Positions 50,342 through 63,504 of a DNA stretch of 64,000 nt are shown piece by piece. The stretch is from Tetranychus cinnabarinus (taxonomy: Eukaryota; Arthropoda; Arachnida; Trombidiformes; Tetranychidae), in assembly GCA_022266195.1 (NCBI GenBank), contig WHVY01000006.1, positions 2,542,001 through 2,606,000 on the forward strand, given 5' to 3'. The notes beneath the pieces are model-generated. The model worked only from the letters and a program-made list of their open reading frames with translations. It ran no database searches and had not been told where the DNA came from. Made by a program: the position numbers and the translations under genes. Every line of letters starts with the position of its first letter. Positions within the stretch are counted from its first letter, which is position 1.

Positions 50342-51977
50342 TTTTAAATTTATTGTTCTTCGATCAAAAAAAATTGAATAGCTGTCCAATATTTCGTTTC
50401 CGAATGGATAATTGTTCAAAACAGACTAAATTAGCCATATTCTTGACCAATCCTTTCCTCTTCTCCCTAGTGACCCAGCCTTCTTTCTATTCAAATATGT
50501 CTTCTCAGTATTTGTCAGTTGCTTGATTTTTCAGCTAATGAGTTAGCAACAAAGACTGTGGCTATAACTACAACCTGTTATAGGCTGTTTTTGCCGATAA
50601 AAGAACAGGCCATGAGCCTTTAGAAGAATAAGGCGAGGAAGATAAAGTGTAGAAAATAGATGAAACTGAAGATTTTAAAGCAATTTTGTTTACCTACCTT
50701 TTCAACGTCTTATTTTCTTGGGCCTCTTTACGACGCCTTTTTTATAAAGAGAAAAGTAGAAGAAAAAAGTTTCCCGCTGATAAAAATTCGACCATCAACA
50801 ATAGACTCTTAGCAAAAGACTATTTCTTGGGCTTATTTTGCCTTATTTTACTCCAATAACCACTCATTCCTTTTCTCTTTCCCTGTTTACCCTCTTTCAT
50901 TTTTCTGACAAATTTTGGAGCAATCATACTTTTCTTCCAACATTAACCCTTAACATTTCTCTGTCTTGCCACATTTGCCTTGCTAATCTTCATCCTAATC
51001 TATAAATTGGACGTTATAGGCTACTTTCGACTGAGAGCTAAAAGCTTTACAATATGATAATTAATTTTGGAATGGTTATTGTTCCCTCTTTAAGCACCTT
51101 CCTTTGACTATTTCGCCCCTTGATGTACCATTTTTTAATTATTGTTTTTCTTTCATATTTTTTACAGAGAAACCAATACAGTGAACAAATACTTATTACA
51201 CTCAACGCCGACAGACTTCTCTCTAATTAAGTTAAAAATGTTACCTCATAATGTAATTTATATACATGGTCAAAAGTTATAGTCATTCCAGTCCCCAACT
51301 TGCGCCTGATTACGATTACAATAGATAATGAATATGATTTCACCGACTAAAAACGGACTCTTTTTGAAAAACAAATTAATTGACAAATAATTAAATTTAT
51401 GAATTTTTTAATTTATTTCTTATAATTATGATGATTGATTAAATGAGCTTAAAAATGACAAGAACAAAATACATACAGTAATCAACGTAAAAGAATGATG
51501 AAAATTTAAATTGGATGCAATAACTGTAATTCATGTAAAGAAATGGATGGATATCCATGGAATGTTCCAATTTCGCCAATCTTTTAAGCTGTTAAAGCTA
51601 AATCTAATTCTCGAATTAAAATTGTTTGATCAATGAAATTATTGCAATTAGCTTCAATTGCTTTTGAAAAGGGTCAGGCAAACAAAAAAACATTCATAGC
51701 AAGATAAGGGGAACATATTTAGCCTTAAGCTAATTTAAAAAAGAGCGGGTCAAACGGTTTTGTCAGACTTTTCGACCTCACAATTCAGAAGCAACATAAT
51801 TTAACTAAAATCAATAGATCTAAAATTTGCTCATTTATCTTTCAGATTTTTGAACATTAGCTCTTCTAATCGAAACAACTTGAGTTTTATTAAGCATTGA
51901 TTGATAAGATAACTTTCTCGTGAAAACTCAAGCGCTTAAAAAATTGGCGAAGTTGGACTAAACCGATATCTATTGAC
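50342..51977. other. Intergenic region between convergent TAF5L-like and ABCG genes
   Basis: No reading frame, RNA gene or repeat could be supported. The two flanking genes converge, so both 3' UTRs lie here. The sequence is slightly less AT-rich near 50.6-51.1 kb. Confidence 0.5.
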
Positions 51978-54900
51978 CTATCTCATTAATCTTGCCTTGA
52001 CACTAAGGGAAACAAAAGCTAATATACGAAAACCAATCAGTAATACTCCTAAAGCAATAAAGTTTCTTGTTATATTATCTTCATCGAAATTAAGCTTCCT
52101 AATAACACCTTTTCCATCCAAAATACAACCCAAACCAGGTGGAATAACATCACCGAGATCATCAGGCAAACTCATATTTCCTAACATAGATCCGATATGA
52201 GTGAAAGTTTCTGGTATATCACAGGTAATGTTGGTGACTTTTCGCCATTGGTTAACGACTAGAATTTCATTACCATAGTAAAACCAACTTAGATATTTAA
52301 TCCATGCGAGATAGACAGGAATTGATCTGGAAAAAGTTCATTCAAGTTATTAGTTGTTGATTAACAAATTATTATGCAAAAAAACTCACTTATTGTTTAA
52401 GAAAAGTCCACCAAAAAGCATGAGAGGTATCATGAAAGGTGGTGCGAGTGATAATGCCATTGTTACACTTTTACTGATGGTTGATATGAAATAGCCAAAT
52501 CCACAGGCAACATTGGCTATCAAAGTTAACACAAATGCTGCCAATATGAAAACTTCAATATTATTGTAAAGACCGATCATCCAGTAAGTTATAGAAGCGA
52601 ATGCGAAAGGTAATAGAACAAAATAGGGCAATTCAGCAAGAGTTTTCGAGATGAAGTAAACCGAAACTGAATATAAACCGTTATTGTGTTCGCGAATAAA
52701 AATCGGTAATTCCAAGCAAAATGTCTATTGAAATAAAATAAATTAATTAGTAATTGAACTCTTTTATTTAGACCATTTATAAATTATGCTAACTGATCTG
52801 GTCATGTAAACTGGTCATGTTTATTACTTACATTGACAACAGCAAAAACATTAGTAAATGTTATATTTGCTAATAAAATGAATAAAGCACCATTAATATT
52901 CATTATTCCTTCTTGATTGTATTCTTGCCTCCAATAAATAAGTCCAAGTAAAAGGGAGATAAACTAAGAGATGAATAAGAAGCGGTGTAATTAAAATTAG
53001 TTTATGGTTTTTATCAATAACCAATAAAGCATATGATATCATGAATCTTAAAACTTACGATTGTTTGAGCAATTCGAACAGAAGTTAATAAAGGCTCTCT
53101 TAAATTGGTTAACCAAGATCTCCACAATACTAGAAACATTTGCATGAAAAATCCTCTTTTGTATGAAAAAACTATCTTAGAACTGTATCCGTCATCAGTT
53201 TGCACTATTTCTTTATCAAATTTGTTCATTCTGGCTGCAAATTGGGATTCAGAAAATTTGTTACAAATTTCCTAAATTAATAAGAAAGAAAAATTAAATT
53301 TAGAATTCGAACTTTGAAAGACAAAGTATGAAAGCTCAAAATTAGTAATTTCGATTAGGTTTTCAACTAACTTCAACATTTCTTTTACATTCCTCTTCCC
53401 TTCCTGGAACAATAGCGAGTTTTTGAATGTAAAAATCAGATGGATTGTAATTCTGTGGACATTGAAGACCGATCTGTGAAAAGAATGAGAGAGCGTCCTG
53501 AGATTTTCCCATGAAAGCCACTCTTCCTTGCGATAGGAGTAAAATTTCATCAAACATTTCAAAAACTTCGGATGATGGCTGATGAATGGTTGCGAGAACT
53601 GTTCTTCTGGCGGCTGCCATTGACTTTAAAACACTGATAACACTTTGAGCCATAAAAGAGTCTAGTCCAGAGGTAGGTTCATCACAGAAAAGTATAGCAG
53701 GATCCGTCAGAATCTATAAAATTAAGGAAAAAATGCAATTAGTAAAACAAAATAATCAAAGTATAAGAGCAAAATCACAATATGGACATTACCTCTGTAG
53801 CTACAGATAATCTTTTAAGTTCACCACCAGAAAGACGTTGTCCAGTTGAACTACATTTAATTCGACTTTCAGCAACTTTCATGAGTCCTAACTAAAAAAC
53901 GAATAAAACAATATCAGTGCGTTAGTTAACAGGAAGATTAAAGAATTAAGGATTAAGAACGTAAGATTCCTTTTCAACTAATCAAACTAAATAACTTACT
54001 GTTTCAAGAAGCTTATTAATTTTAGCCCGACGTTGTTCTGGAGTTAAGGGCACCGAAGTTCGTAGTTCAAGTTGGAATTGCAAGTGTTCTCTAACAGTGA
54101 GAACTCCAAAAAACAAATCATCTTGTTGAACATATGCAGAACATGAAGCTAATTTCTGGATAGTAGTGGGTTCATTATTTAACAGAACTTTTCCTTCGAT
54201 GGTTAAACTATTTAAATTCTGACCAGTCAATACATTCAATAACGTTGTTTTTCCTGCTCCAGAGGCACCAAGAATGGCCAAAAGATTTCCTGGCTTCACA
54301 TGACCAGTGACTATTGAACAAGAAATCAATAAAGAAATTAGATATTCCAATTCAGATTTTTTTGCACAGTGTAATAAAACAAATCGAATGCAGAAACAAG
54401 ATTAAACATACAAATCAAACCAAAATGAATTGAACTTGAAAATAAATTGATCTGAAAGATCAACTTTGACGTCAATTGATACTTGCAAAATCACACTTAT
54501 AAATTGAATAGCACATTTTATATTAAATTTTAAATCGACAAGACTAATAAATCATGAAATTGTTATCAACTTACTATTCTTGATTATGTGAACAGATTCC
54601 TTTTTTTTACCAAAACAGCTAACCAAACCATTGGACCCTTTGGAGTAAACATTAAGATTATTCCAACTTAGTGTAGTGGGTTTGAAATTAGCATCATTTG
54701 ATGGTGATATATCATTGTTATTAATTCCTAAATAGAAACAAAATAAATTACATTCACCAATATTGAATAATCATGTTTCGTAATATTTAAAAGCGAGACA
54801 GGATGACAGTTTGATAAGAAAACATATGTTGAAAATAAAAGAGGACACATTGACAGTCTTGAAAGGTTGTAGAAACCGGCTAAATAATCAGGAAAGTGTG

Positions 54901-55746
54901 GTTAGCTGGAGTCTACAATTTCCAGAGAAATAACTGTTATCATTAAACACTCATGATTAAATCATGAAAATAAACGGAAAAATTGTCAATAAACACAATC
55001 AGTCCTCTTTTGAGGGGCCGTTGAAAAAATCTATCTTATAATGGTCTACAATACTTTACCATATGATGTTGATTCGATCCTGACTGATGTAGAGACGGGA
55101 TTAATCAAAGGATCGTTTAATCCATTATTATCTGGGTTATCAGTTGATATCATTACATTAACAATAACTATCGGTTTAATTTAATAAAAGATTGATGTTG
55201 GTGTAGAAGAGAGTAAAATCGATTGAAATGAAAAGATATTGAGGAAATTTTAAGGATTACATTAATTCATGTTCAAAGTAAGGTTGTCATGGTAACTTTT
55301 TTCTTATTCAATAGAGGGACACATTAATGAATAATTTACTTTCCCTCATTTTGGGTAAAACGGGTTTAAAACAAAACCCAAACTTTTAAACATTATTATC
55401 CTTATAGTATTTGGTTTGCGTTTAATGAATTGACTTTCGTTTTTAATCAACATTTAACCACCTTAATTTATATTCTGTTTTCCTCCTTCCTAATCACTAA
55501 CAACCTTAATGTGATCTGAAAATGATTTACAGTAAAACACTTGATACCTGTCTTAAGTGTTCAATTGTCAAATTTGCGTTCATAAATAATTATTCAACTG
55601 TCATCAATTTAGCAATCTTATTGTTTCTTACCGTTTCCAGATGAAGTGATTTCATTTTCAATGAAGGCTGGATTTTCAAAATATCGTCCTGCTTGTTTGG
55701 ATTCTGAACTTTCAATCGGTATCACCGCCTCTCCATCTTGAGACAT
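51978..55746 (-). CDS. ABCG half-transporter, gene A (White/Scarlet type)
   Basis: Nine exons, minus strand: 55746-55632, 54727-54575, 54310-54000, 53891-53793, 53713-53372, 53271-53059, 52963-52832, 52724-52390, 52326-51978; 682 residues with this first exon. The layout is NBD then six-helix membrane domain, as in ABCG transporters, which dimerise to export lipids, pigment precursors or xenobiotics; the substrate is unknown. Visible motifs: Walker A GASGAGKT (104-111), Q-loop YVQQDD, signature LSGGE (213-217), Walker B ILFCDE, D-loop SGLDS (241-245), H-loop His270. The membrane part has the family's WRSWLTNLREPLL, IREHNNGLYS and LSWFYYGNE stretches and an extracellular loop with cysteines before the last helix. 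An alternative or extra N-terminal exon lies at 55153-55060. It is the most diverged of three tandem copies and keeps the canonical D-loop. Confidence 0.94.
55060..55153 (-). other. Alternative first exon (or cassette exon) of ABCG gene A
   Basis: It starts with ATG at 55153 and ends TATG|GTAAAG, the same phase 1 as the upstream exon 55746-55632. Its translation (ending NPVSTSVRIESTSYG) resembles the only first exon of gene C (NPIFLSDRIESTPDG), so it is probably the ancestral N-terminus. Used as a start it would give 675 residues. An upstream AG (CCGATAG|TT) would also allow in-frame inclusion as an internal exon, though its polypyrimidine tract is weak. Confidence 0.7.
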
Positions 55747-57352
55747 TGTTACTTGTGTTGTTTACTGGTAAACAATTGTTGATTTCACGAAATTTCACAG
55801 CAATTTTATGATAAATTGTATTAATCGATATGTTTTATCGTTTCAATGATGTATGTCACTTCAGTATAAAGGATCCGGGATGATTGGTTATTGATTTATG
55901 CAATAAATAGATGTTTATTCACCTTATACGCAGTTGAAAATAACACGATATATTTTCGTTTGATGGTTGGTTTTCACTCACTATTCAACACGAACCAAAA
56001 GAATTAACCCGATATTTTAAAGCTGTGTTATGATTGGAATTTTGGTGAATTCTATGGTATATTTATAAAAGCCTCTGTGATCAATGGAATGGTTATATCT
56101 TCACTCTCTATCTACACTCTCAAAGCACCTTCAATAGATTATTAGTTGCGATATGGACTAGATAATTCAAACCATGGATACACACCGTTAACAAATGAGA
56201 TAAATCTACCAATATAACATGTATCATGAATCGATTGGGGCGGTGAACCTTGTACTGACTAATCTCAAATTTCACAAATTATGGGATGATGCTGTTCACT
56301 GGAAATGTAAATTGAGCACTTTAGTGTTGAATCATTTAATTGGGTAAAAAATCTTGAAAGTAGATCTTAAAAGGCAGATCTGAAGAAACACCAAAATTGA
56401 AAAGCTTTTTAATCAACATTCCACTTTCTCTGTTTTTCACTATTCTCCTTTTACTCTCTCAATGATAAAGTCACTTAAATTGAACTAGATTATCGTGACC
56501 ATTCAAATCCATCTTCATGAATAAAAATTAACTGATTCTATTTGGAGTGGTGAAAGATTCATCTATCTTGATGTACTTGAAAACAATTGTTGGCATTTAG
56601 CTTCAGCTTCTTAAATTTTACCTTGGCTGAACATTTCTCAACTAGGTTTAATAGACATTAATTTTGCCTTACATTTTATTGGATTCAGTCAACACAATTT
56701 TCATCTGTTCACATATAGTCGTGTTTAGTAATTGGCTGTGAATCTGTAATTTAAACCATTATCGCCCCTTCAATCAAATATCTATCATTCAATCCAGTAG
56801 CGACTAATCAAGCTACTGACTGATGAAACCAGCACTGGTATTGTTACTCTCTCCTAGAAAAGCCCAGCTTTTTCCACCACATTTTCAACCACTTTTCACC
56901 GTACTGTCCACCACCAAGTCTAACTCACATTAACCATCATATCTATCTTATCCGAAAAGCGGTGAACAATTTGCTGGATTTAGTTGGTGGAATATCTTAT
57001 GAGAAAAATTGATTGAATATGTGATGGAAAAATATGGTGGATAAAGTAATGGATAAAAGTCAAGCCAAGCCTTGTAGTGAGTCAATTAATTTCTGATTTG
57101 AGATGCAAATTATCAACCTAACTCTGATTAAAGCTAAACAGATGATGCCATATTTGGGTTCAATATGAGTACAACTCTGGTGGAGTTTGCCTTTTTATTT
57201 CCAAGTTTCTGAGAATTGCAATCCAACATCACTTAATAATGAAATTTCATTCGTCTGTGGCAAGTGAGAGTATCTTTTTATGGTTCTATGTAAATACATG
57301 AAACATGCTACAACTATTGGTCTGTGATGAAGATGAAAAATTGAACTAATAA
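55747..57352. other. Intergenic region between ABCG genes A and B
   Basis: No coding evidence. It should hold the gene A promoter and the gene B 3' UTR. A TATATTTATAAAA stretch at about 56058-56070 is a possible but unproven TATA element for gene A. Confidence 0.45.
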
Positions 57353-60260
57353 CTAACGCCTTAATTTAGTTCGGACAACAAGAGCAATATAAGCCAAGAG
57401 ACGGAATACGACAATGACAAAAGATAACATCCAATAGTCGAAATCTAAATTGGATTCCTTGAAGCCAACTGACTCTATTACTTGCTTCCCATTGACTAAA
57501 CAACCTTGTCCAGTTGGAATGGTGCCGTTTGAAACAGCTGCTATAACTCCTGCTATTGAACTTGGAACGGGCGTCTCATAATCACAGTCAATGTGAGTCA
57601 CATCACGCCATTGATTAACAGTCAATATTTCAGTTGCATAGTAAAACCAGGAGAAGTACCTGATCCAATTTATCCATTTAGGAACCGTACTGTAAATTGA
57701 AAAAATCATGATTAAACAAAAGTCAATCAACTTTACTTAAAAGCCACTAATTTACTTGCTATTCAACAAAGTGCCACCGAGTATTATCAAAGGAGACATT
57801 AACGGAGATGCCAATTCGAGTGCAACTGTGGTAGATGGTGCCATAGTTGAGATGAAATAACCAAAGCCAGAAGCCGCGTTGACAACAAAAATACTAATTC
57901 CATTGCCAATCATGAATACTCTGAAGTCATTATAAAATCCAACTGAATAATAACATATGGACCAAGTTAATGCAGGAAGAATAATGAACCAAGGTAAATC
58001 GGAAAACAATTTTGCCAAATAATAAACGCTTATACGATACAGTCCATTAGCATGTTCACGTAAAATTATCGGCATTTCCGTACAAAAGGTCTGAAAGGTT
58101 AAACTAAACAAGTTAAAGGTGCTTCTTAATTATTGAACAGATATCTTACCCCGGCCACAATGAAAATGCTGGAAAAATTTGCATTTACAACCAAGAAAAA
58201 AATAGCTCCATTTATATTCATTATTCCTTCTTGATCGTAGTCCTGTTTCCAATAGACTAGACTAATCAAAAGTGCTGTAAACTGAATAAATAAAGAAAAT
58301 AAATTATTGATTGTCACAATAAACTGTTTGGCTGGTTAAAAATATACTTACAACTGTATTGACAACTCGAGAAGTGGATAGAAGAGGATCTCTTAGATTG
58401 ATTAATGACGATCGCCAGAGCAACAGTTTAAATTGTGTTGAAATGGGTCTACGAACAGTTCGGACGAATCCAAACATTCTATAGTAATAATTTGTTTCGA
58501 GTTTTGTTGCAAAGGTTATTTCTTTCTTCAGATCTTCATAATATCCAGAAGAATCAAAGTTATCACAAATCATCTACATTTACGAGAATAAATTTAAAAG
58601 TTAATTAGTTTACTTATTCTTATTGAATGGTTTCATATGCGAAACAAATCAATGAATGTAATCGGTAGTTTTGTGGAATAATCTGATTGAAACTTACTTT
58701 AATCTTGGATCGACATTGATCTACATTATTAGGAGTGATGGAAAGTTGGAGAATGAAAAAATCTGATGGATTATAATTTGATGGACAGTTGAGTCCAAGT
58801 TGAAGGAAAAAGTCAAGCGCTGCTTCTGTAGTTCCTAGAAAAGCGACTCGACCCTCAGCTAGCAACATGATTTGATCAAACATTTTGAATATTTCAGATG
58901 ACGGTTGATGAATGGTACATACAATAGTTCGTTGCTCTTTAGACAAAGATTTAAGAACAGATACAACAGTTTGAGCCATGAATGAATCGAGGCAAGAAGT
59001 TGGTTCATCACAGAATAGTATTGCAGGGTCCGTTAAGACCTAGAAACGTATGAAATAAAAGTAAAATTGGTCCACAAATGAACTAGGAATTCTGATGAAA
59101 GATATTCACCTCAGTAGCAATCGATAATCTTTTAAGTTCACCACCAGATAACCGTTGTCCACTTGATCCACATTTTATCCGATTTTCAGAAACTTTCGTT
59201 AATCCTAACTAAAGAAAAAATAGCTTCTTATAGTCAATAGCGAAATCAAAAATAGTTCAAGAGTTTAAAAGAGCTTAATTGATAAATCTTCATTTATTTT
59301 ATCATTGGAACTTACTTTTTCCAGAATTTGGTCGATTCTGCGGTTAGTTTCCTCAACATTCATATTGATTGGACTTCTAAGTTTGAGTTGGAATCGCAAG
59401 TGTTCTCGCACAGTGAGAACACCAAAGAATAAATCATCTTGTTGAACATACGATGAACATGAAGATAACCTTTCGATGGTTATTGGCTCATTGTTCAAAG
59501 AGACTTGTCCTTCAATGGCCAATCTATTCGAATTATGACCAGTTAATACATTGAGTAAAGTAGTTTTTCCTGCTCCAGAAGCTCCAAGAATGGCCAACAG
59601 ATTACCAGGTTTCGCTTGGCCAGAAACTATTTCGAAGAAAGAGAGACAATCAAATATTAAATTCTATTATTAAAACACTATCTCTAAGATACAATTAAAT
59701 AATAAACAATTAACAGATAAAAATAGTCATGATTGCAAATATGAAAATTTATTGCGAAGACCTTTTATGGTTTAAGTGGATATTTTGAATAACAAAAATA
59801 CGAACAAAGTCTCCATTGTAAACATGTATCCCAATTTAGACCGTAAAATGATTAAACTATAATTTAAACATACCTTTTTTAATTATGTGAACTGGTTCCT
59901 TTGATTTAAAAAAACAATCAGCTAAACAGGAAGATCTTTTGGAGTAAACATTTAGGTTATTCCAACTTAATGTAGTGGGTTTAAAATTAGCACTCGAGTC
60001 TTCTGATGGAGATGGAACATCTTTTTTGATCTCTGTGAAGAATCAAATTAATCAATATGGCGACAGAAATAATTATTATTATGTTCGATTATCTATTACA
60101 TTAAATATTTAAAAGCAGTAAATATTTCACCATTTGGCTCAATCGCGTCTATATCAACTGCATCTAAACCAAGCACTTCTGGTGAAAAGAAGGGTTTAGT
60201 GATTCGAGGTTCTGGTCCTTTTCCCGGTGTATTTTCCGTTTGCCCACCGGTTGGTGACAT
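57353..60260 (-). CDS. ABCG half-transporter, gene B (White/Scarlet type)
   Basis: Nine exons, minus strand: 60260-60131, 60032-59874, 59626-59316, 59208-59110, 59039-58698, 58573-58352, 58281-58150, 58090-57756, 57689-57353; 688 residues. Exons 3, 4, 5, 7 and 8 have the same lengths as in genes A and C (311, 99, 342, 132, 335 bp), and all phases agree. Motifs: Walker A GASGAGKT with Lys117, YVQQDD, LSGGE, ILFCDE, H-loop His277. The D-loop reads SCLDS instead of SGLDS (Cys249). The membrane half carries WRSSLINLRDPLL, LREHANGLYR, GYFIST and FSWFYYATE. The last extracellular loop contains an NGT glycosylation sequon and a GCLVNGKQ cysteine. It is closest to gene C. Substrate unknown; half-transporters act as homo- or heterodimers. 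Confidence 0.95.
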
Positions 60261-60826
60261 CGTATTGACTGCCTGGTTTAACTGAATAAATAATTAACTC
60301 CGAACCAGATTAATGGTAAATCAAATCATCTTTCTCAATCTAAAGAGGCTAAGCATTACGTGTTTACTTCTCTGTCACTCTTAGCCAAAGGATTTTATAA
60401 TAGGGCTTCGATGAGTATTCACAGTTGAGTGTAAATTGTTAAACATTGATGTATAACATATTGAAATTTTAGATCATCCAAGATCCTAAAAAATTTATAG
60501 CATTGTACTATCTACGGTTGTACTACGGTTAGCATTTTCTGGTTGACCGTACGAATCCACAGAGTCTCAACTTTTAACTCAAAAGTCAAAGTTTTCGGCT
60601 TCACTTCTTAACATTAAAATAATTTTGTACAGATATGCATTTAGGTTGCAAATAACCTTTTAATGTGAAAAATGCTTTGAGAGTGAAAATGAATGTAATC
60701 CTTTTTTGTAGGAATTAAAAAAATGGTCAAAGAAATGAAACATGATACAATTGTTGGACTGTGATAAAATAAAAACAAGTGCAATCCAGATGCACACATA
60801 TAAAATTTAAATAAATAGTTAGTTTC
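60261..60826. other. Intergenic region between ABCG genes B and C
   Basis: About 570 bp without coding evidence. It must include the gene C 3' UTR and gene B promoter, so gene B probably has a compact promoter. No motif assigned. Confidence 0.5.
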
Positions 60827-63504
60827 TTAATTTAGTTTAGTTCGGACAACAAGAGCAATATAAGCCAGGAGACGGAATACGATGATGACAAAAATTAGCA
60901 TCCAATAGTCAAAATTTAAATTGGATTCCTTAAAGCCAACAGACTCTATTACTTGCTTCCCATTGACTAAACAACCTTGTCCAGTTGGAATGGTGCCGTT
61001 TGAAACAGCTGCTATAACTCCTGCTATTGAACTTGGAACGGGCGTCTCATAATCACAATCAATGTGAGTCACATCACGCCATTGATTAACTGTTAAAATT
61101 TCATTTGCATAGTAAAACCAGGAGAAATATTTAAGCCAGTTGATCCAATGTGGGATTAAACTGCAAATAAAAAAATATCATTGAGTATAAATTGAAATAA
61201 ACTTTTTACACGAATATTGTTGAATATTTACTTGCTATTCAAAAAGGTCCCACCGAGCAATATTAAAGGAGTCATTAAAGGAGCTGAGTATTCGAGGGCA
61301 ACTTGATTTGAGCTTGATATTGTTGAGATGAAATAACCAAAGCCAGAAGCAGCGTTGACAACAAAAATACTGATTCCATTGCCAATCATGAATACACTGA
61401 AATCATTATAAAATCCAACTGAATAATAACATATTGACCAAGTTATCGCAGGAAGAATAGTAAAATAAGGTAAATCTGAAAACAATCTCGCCAGATAATA
61501 AACGCTTATACGATACAATCCACCAGCGTGTTCACGTAAAATAATTGGCATTTCCATACAAAAAGTCTGAAAGATACAACTCAATAAGTTACTGAATCAA
61601 ACAGGTTGCCAAGGAATCATTACTTACCCCAGTTACAATGAAAATACTTGAGAGATTTGCTGCCATAATTAAGAGGAAAATAGCTCCATTTATATTCATT
61701 ATGGCTTCTTGATTGTAGTCCTGATTCCAATAGACTAAACTAATCAAAAGTGCTGTGAGCTGCCACAATAAAAAAAAATTAAAAATGGAATTTGATGATT
61801 ACCATAATCTAAATTATTAATAAGGCTGATTGAAAATATACTTACAAATGTATTGACAACACGAGAAGTTGATAACAAAGGATCCCTTAAATTGATTAAT
61901 GACGATCTCCAAACTAGCTGTACAAATTGTGTTGCGATAGAGGCAGGCATTAATTTGACAGATCTAAACACTCTAATGAAGTAATTAGTGGTCAGTTCAG
62001 GCTCAAAGGTAATTTCATTTTTCAGTTTTTCATTATACCCAGAAGAATCAAAATTATCACAAATTATCTATATGCAAAAGAAAATTTATTAATATACAAG
62101 TCGATTAATTTGCCTAAGCATGAGAACTTACTTTAATCTTAGATCGACATTCATTTATGCTTCTGGAATTGACGGATAATTGTTGAATAAAAAAATCTGA
62201 TGGATTATAATTTGATGGACACTTGTATCCAAGTTGAGAAAAGAAATCAAGAGCTTTGTCTGCCGTTCCAAGAAAAGCGACTCGACCCTCAGCCAGCAAC
62301 ATTATTTGATCAAACATTTTGAATATTTCAGATGATGGTTGATGAATGGTACAAACAATGGTTCGTTGCTCATTAGCCAAAGATTTAAGAACAGATACAA
62401 CAGTTTGAGCCATGAATGAATCGAGGCAAGAAGTTGGCTCATCGCAGAATAGTATTGCAGGATCGGTTAAAATCTATCATCCAATATTTAAAATAAATGA
62501 GTTTAAATTTCATGAAAAAATTTATAAATCCAGGATCAATAAAAAGAATGATATTTACCGCAGTAGCAATTGACAATCTTTTAAGCTCACCGCCAGATAA
62601 TCGTTGTCCGTTTGATCCACATTTAATCCGATTTCCAGCAACTTTCATTAACCCTAACTAGATAATCAAACGATTTGATGAAGTCAATCAAGAAAATGAG
62701 AATAAAGTATCTAAGAGAGTTCCAAGAATTACTTACTTTTTCGAGGATTTGGTCAATTCTTTTGTTAATTTGACTAGAATTCATTGAAAATGTAGTCCGA
62801 AGTTTGAGTTGGAATCGCAAGTGTTCTCGTACAGTAAGAACACCAAAGAATAAATCATCTTGTTGAACATACGATGAACATGAAGATAGCCTTTCGATGG
62901 TAATTGGTTCATTGTTCAAAGAGACTTGTCCTTCAATGGCCAATTTATTCAAATTTTGACCAGTTAATACATTCAGTAAAGTGGTTTTTCCTGCTCCAGA
63001 AGCTCCAAGAATTGCCAACAGATTACCAGGTTTTGCTTGACCAGAAACTATCCAAACCAACATTGGACGAAAAAAACAAAAACACGATTAAATTAAAATT
63101 CTAGTGTTTCACTTTCACACTAATCTTTAACTTAACATACCTTTTTTAATAATGTGAACTGGCTCCTTTGGTTTACGAAAACAATCAGCTAGACTAGGCG
63201 ACAATTTGGAATGGACATTTAGATTATTCCAACTTAATGTAGTGGGTTTAAAATCAGCAGCACTTGAACTTTGCAGCACAGAGTTTAAATCTTTTAATGG
63301 AAATGAAACATTGTATTCTATTAAGAAAATAAATTATAATTATAACATGAAAACAAATACAACAAATGATTAAACAGTCTTCTATTATCTGACAAAGTAA
63401 AACGATACTTTACCATCTGGTGTTGACTCAATCCTATCTGATAAAAAGATCGGATTAGTAAAGAAATTATCCGATCCATTTTCCGATTTTCTTCTCGTTT
63501 CCAT
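60827..63504 (-). CDS. ABCG half-transporter, gene C (White/Scarlet type)
   Basis: Nine exons, minus strand: 63504-63414, 63317-63141, 63047-62737, 62657-62559, 62473-62132, 62067-61846, 61759-61628, 61566-61232, 61160-60827; 680 residues. It has the same architecture and phases as gene B and is its closest relative in the window. Walker A GASGAGKT has Lys110, followed by YVQQDD, LSGGE and ILFCDE; the D-loop is SCLDS (Cys242) as in gene B. Exon 4 ends ATA where both paralogs have ATE, so the Glu just before the Walker B strand is replaced by Ala. The membrane half has WRSSLINLRDPLL, LREHAGGLYR and FSWFYYANE. A stretch of the last exon is nearly identical at base level to gene B. Substrate unknown. 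Confidence 0.95.

Noticed and set aside
52000..63504. ABCH rather than ABCG identity of the three transporters
   Set aside because: The NBD wording, the IREH-NGLY and SWFYY stretches and the cysteine-bearing last extracellular loop fit the White-type ABCG family better; a phylogeny would settle it.
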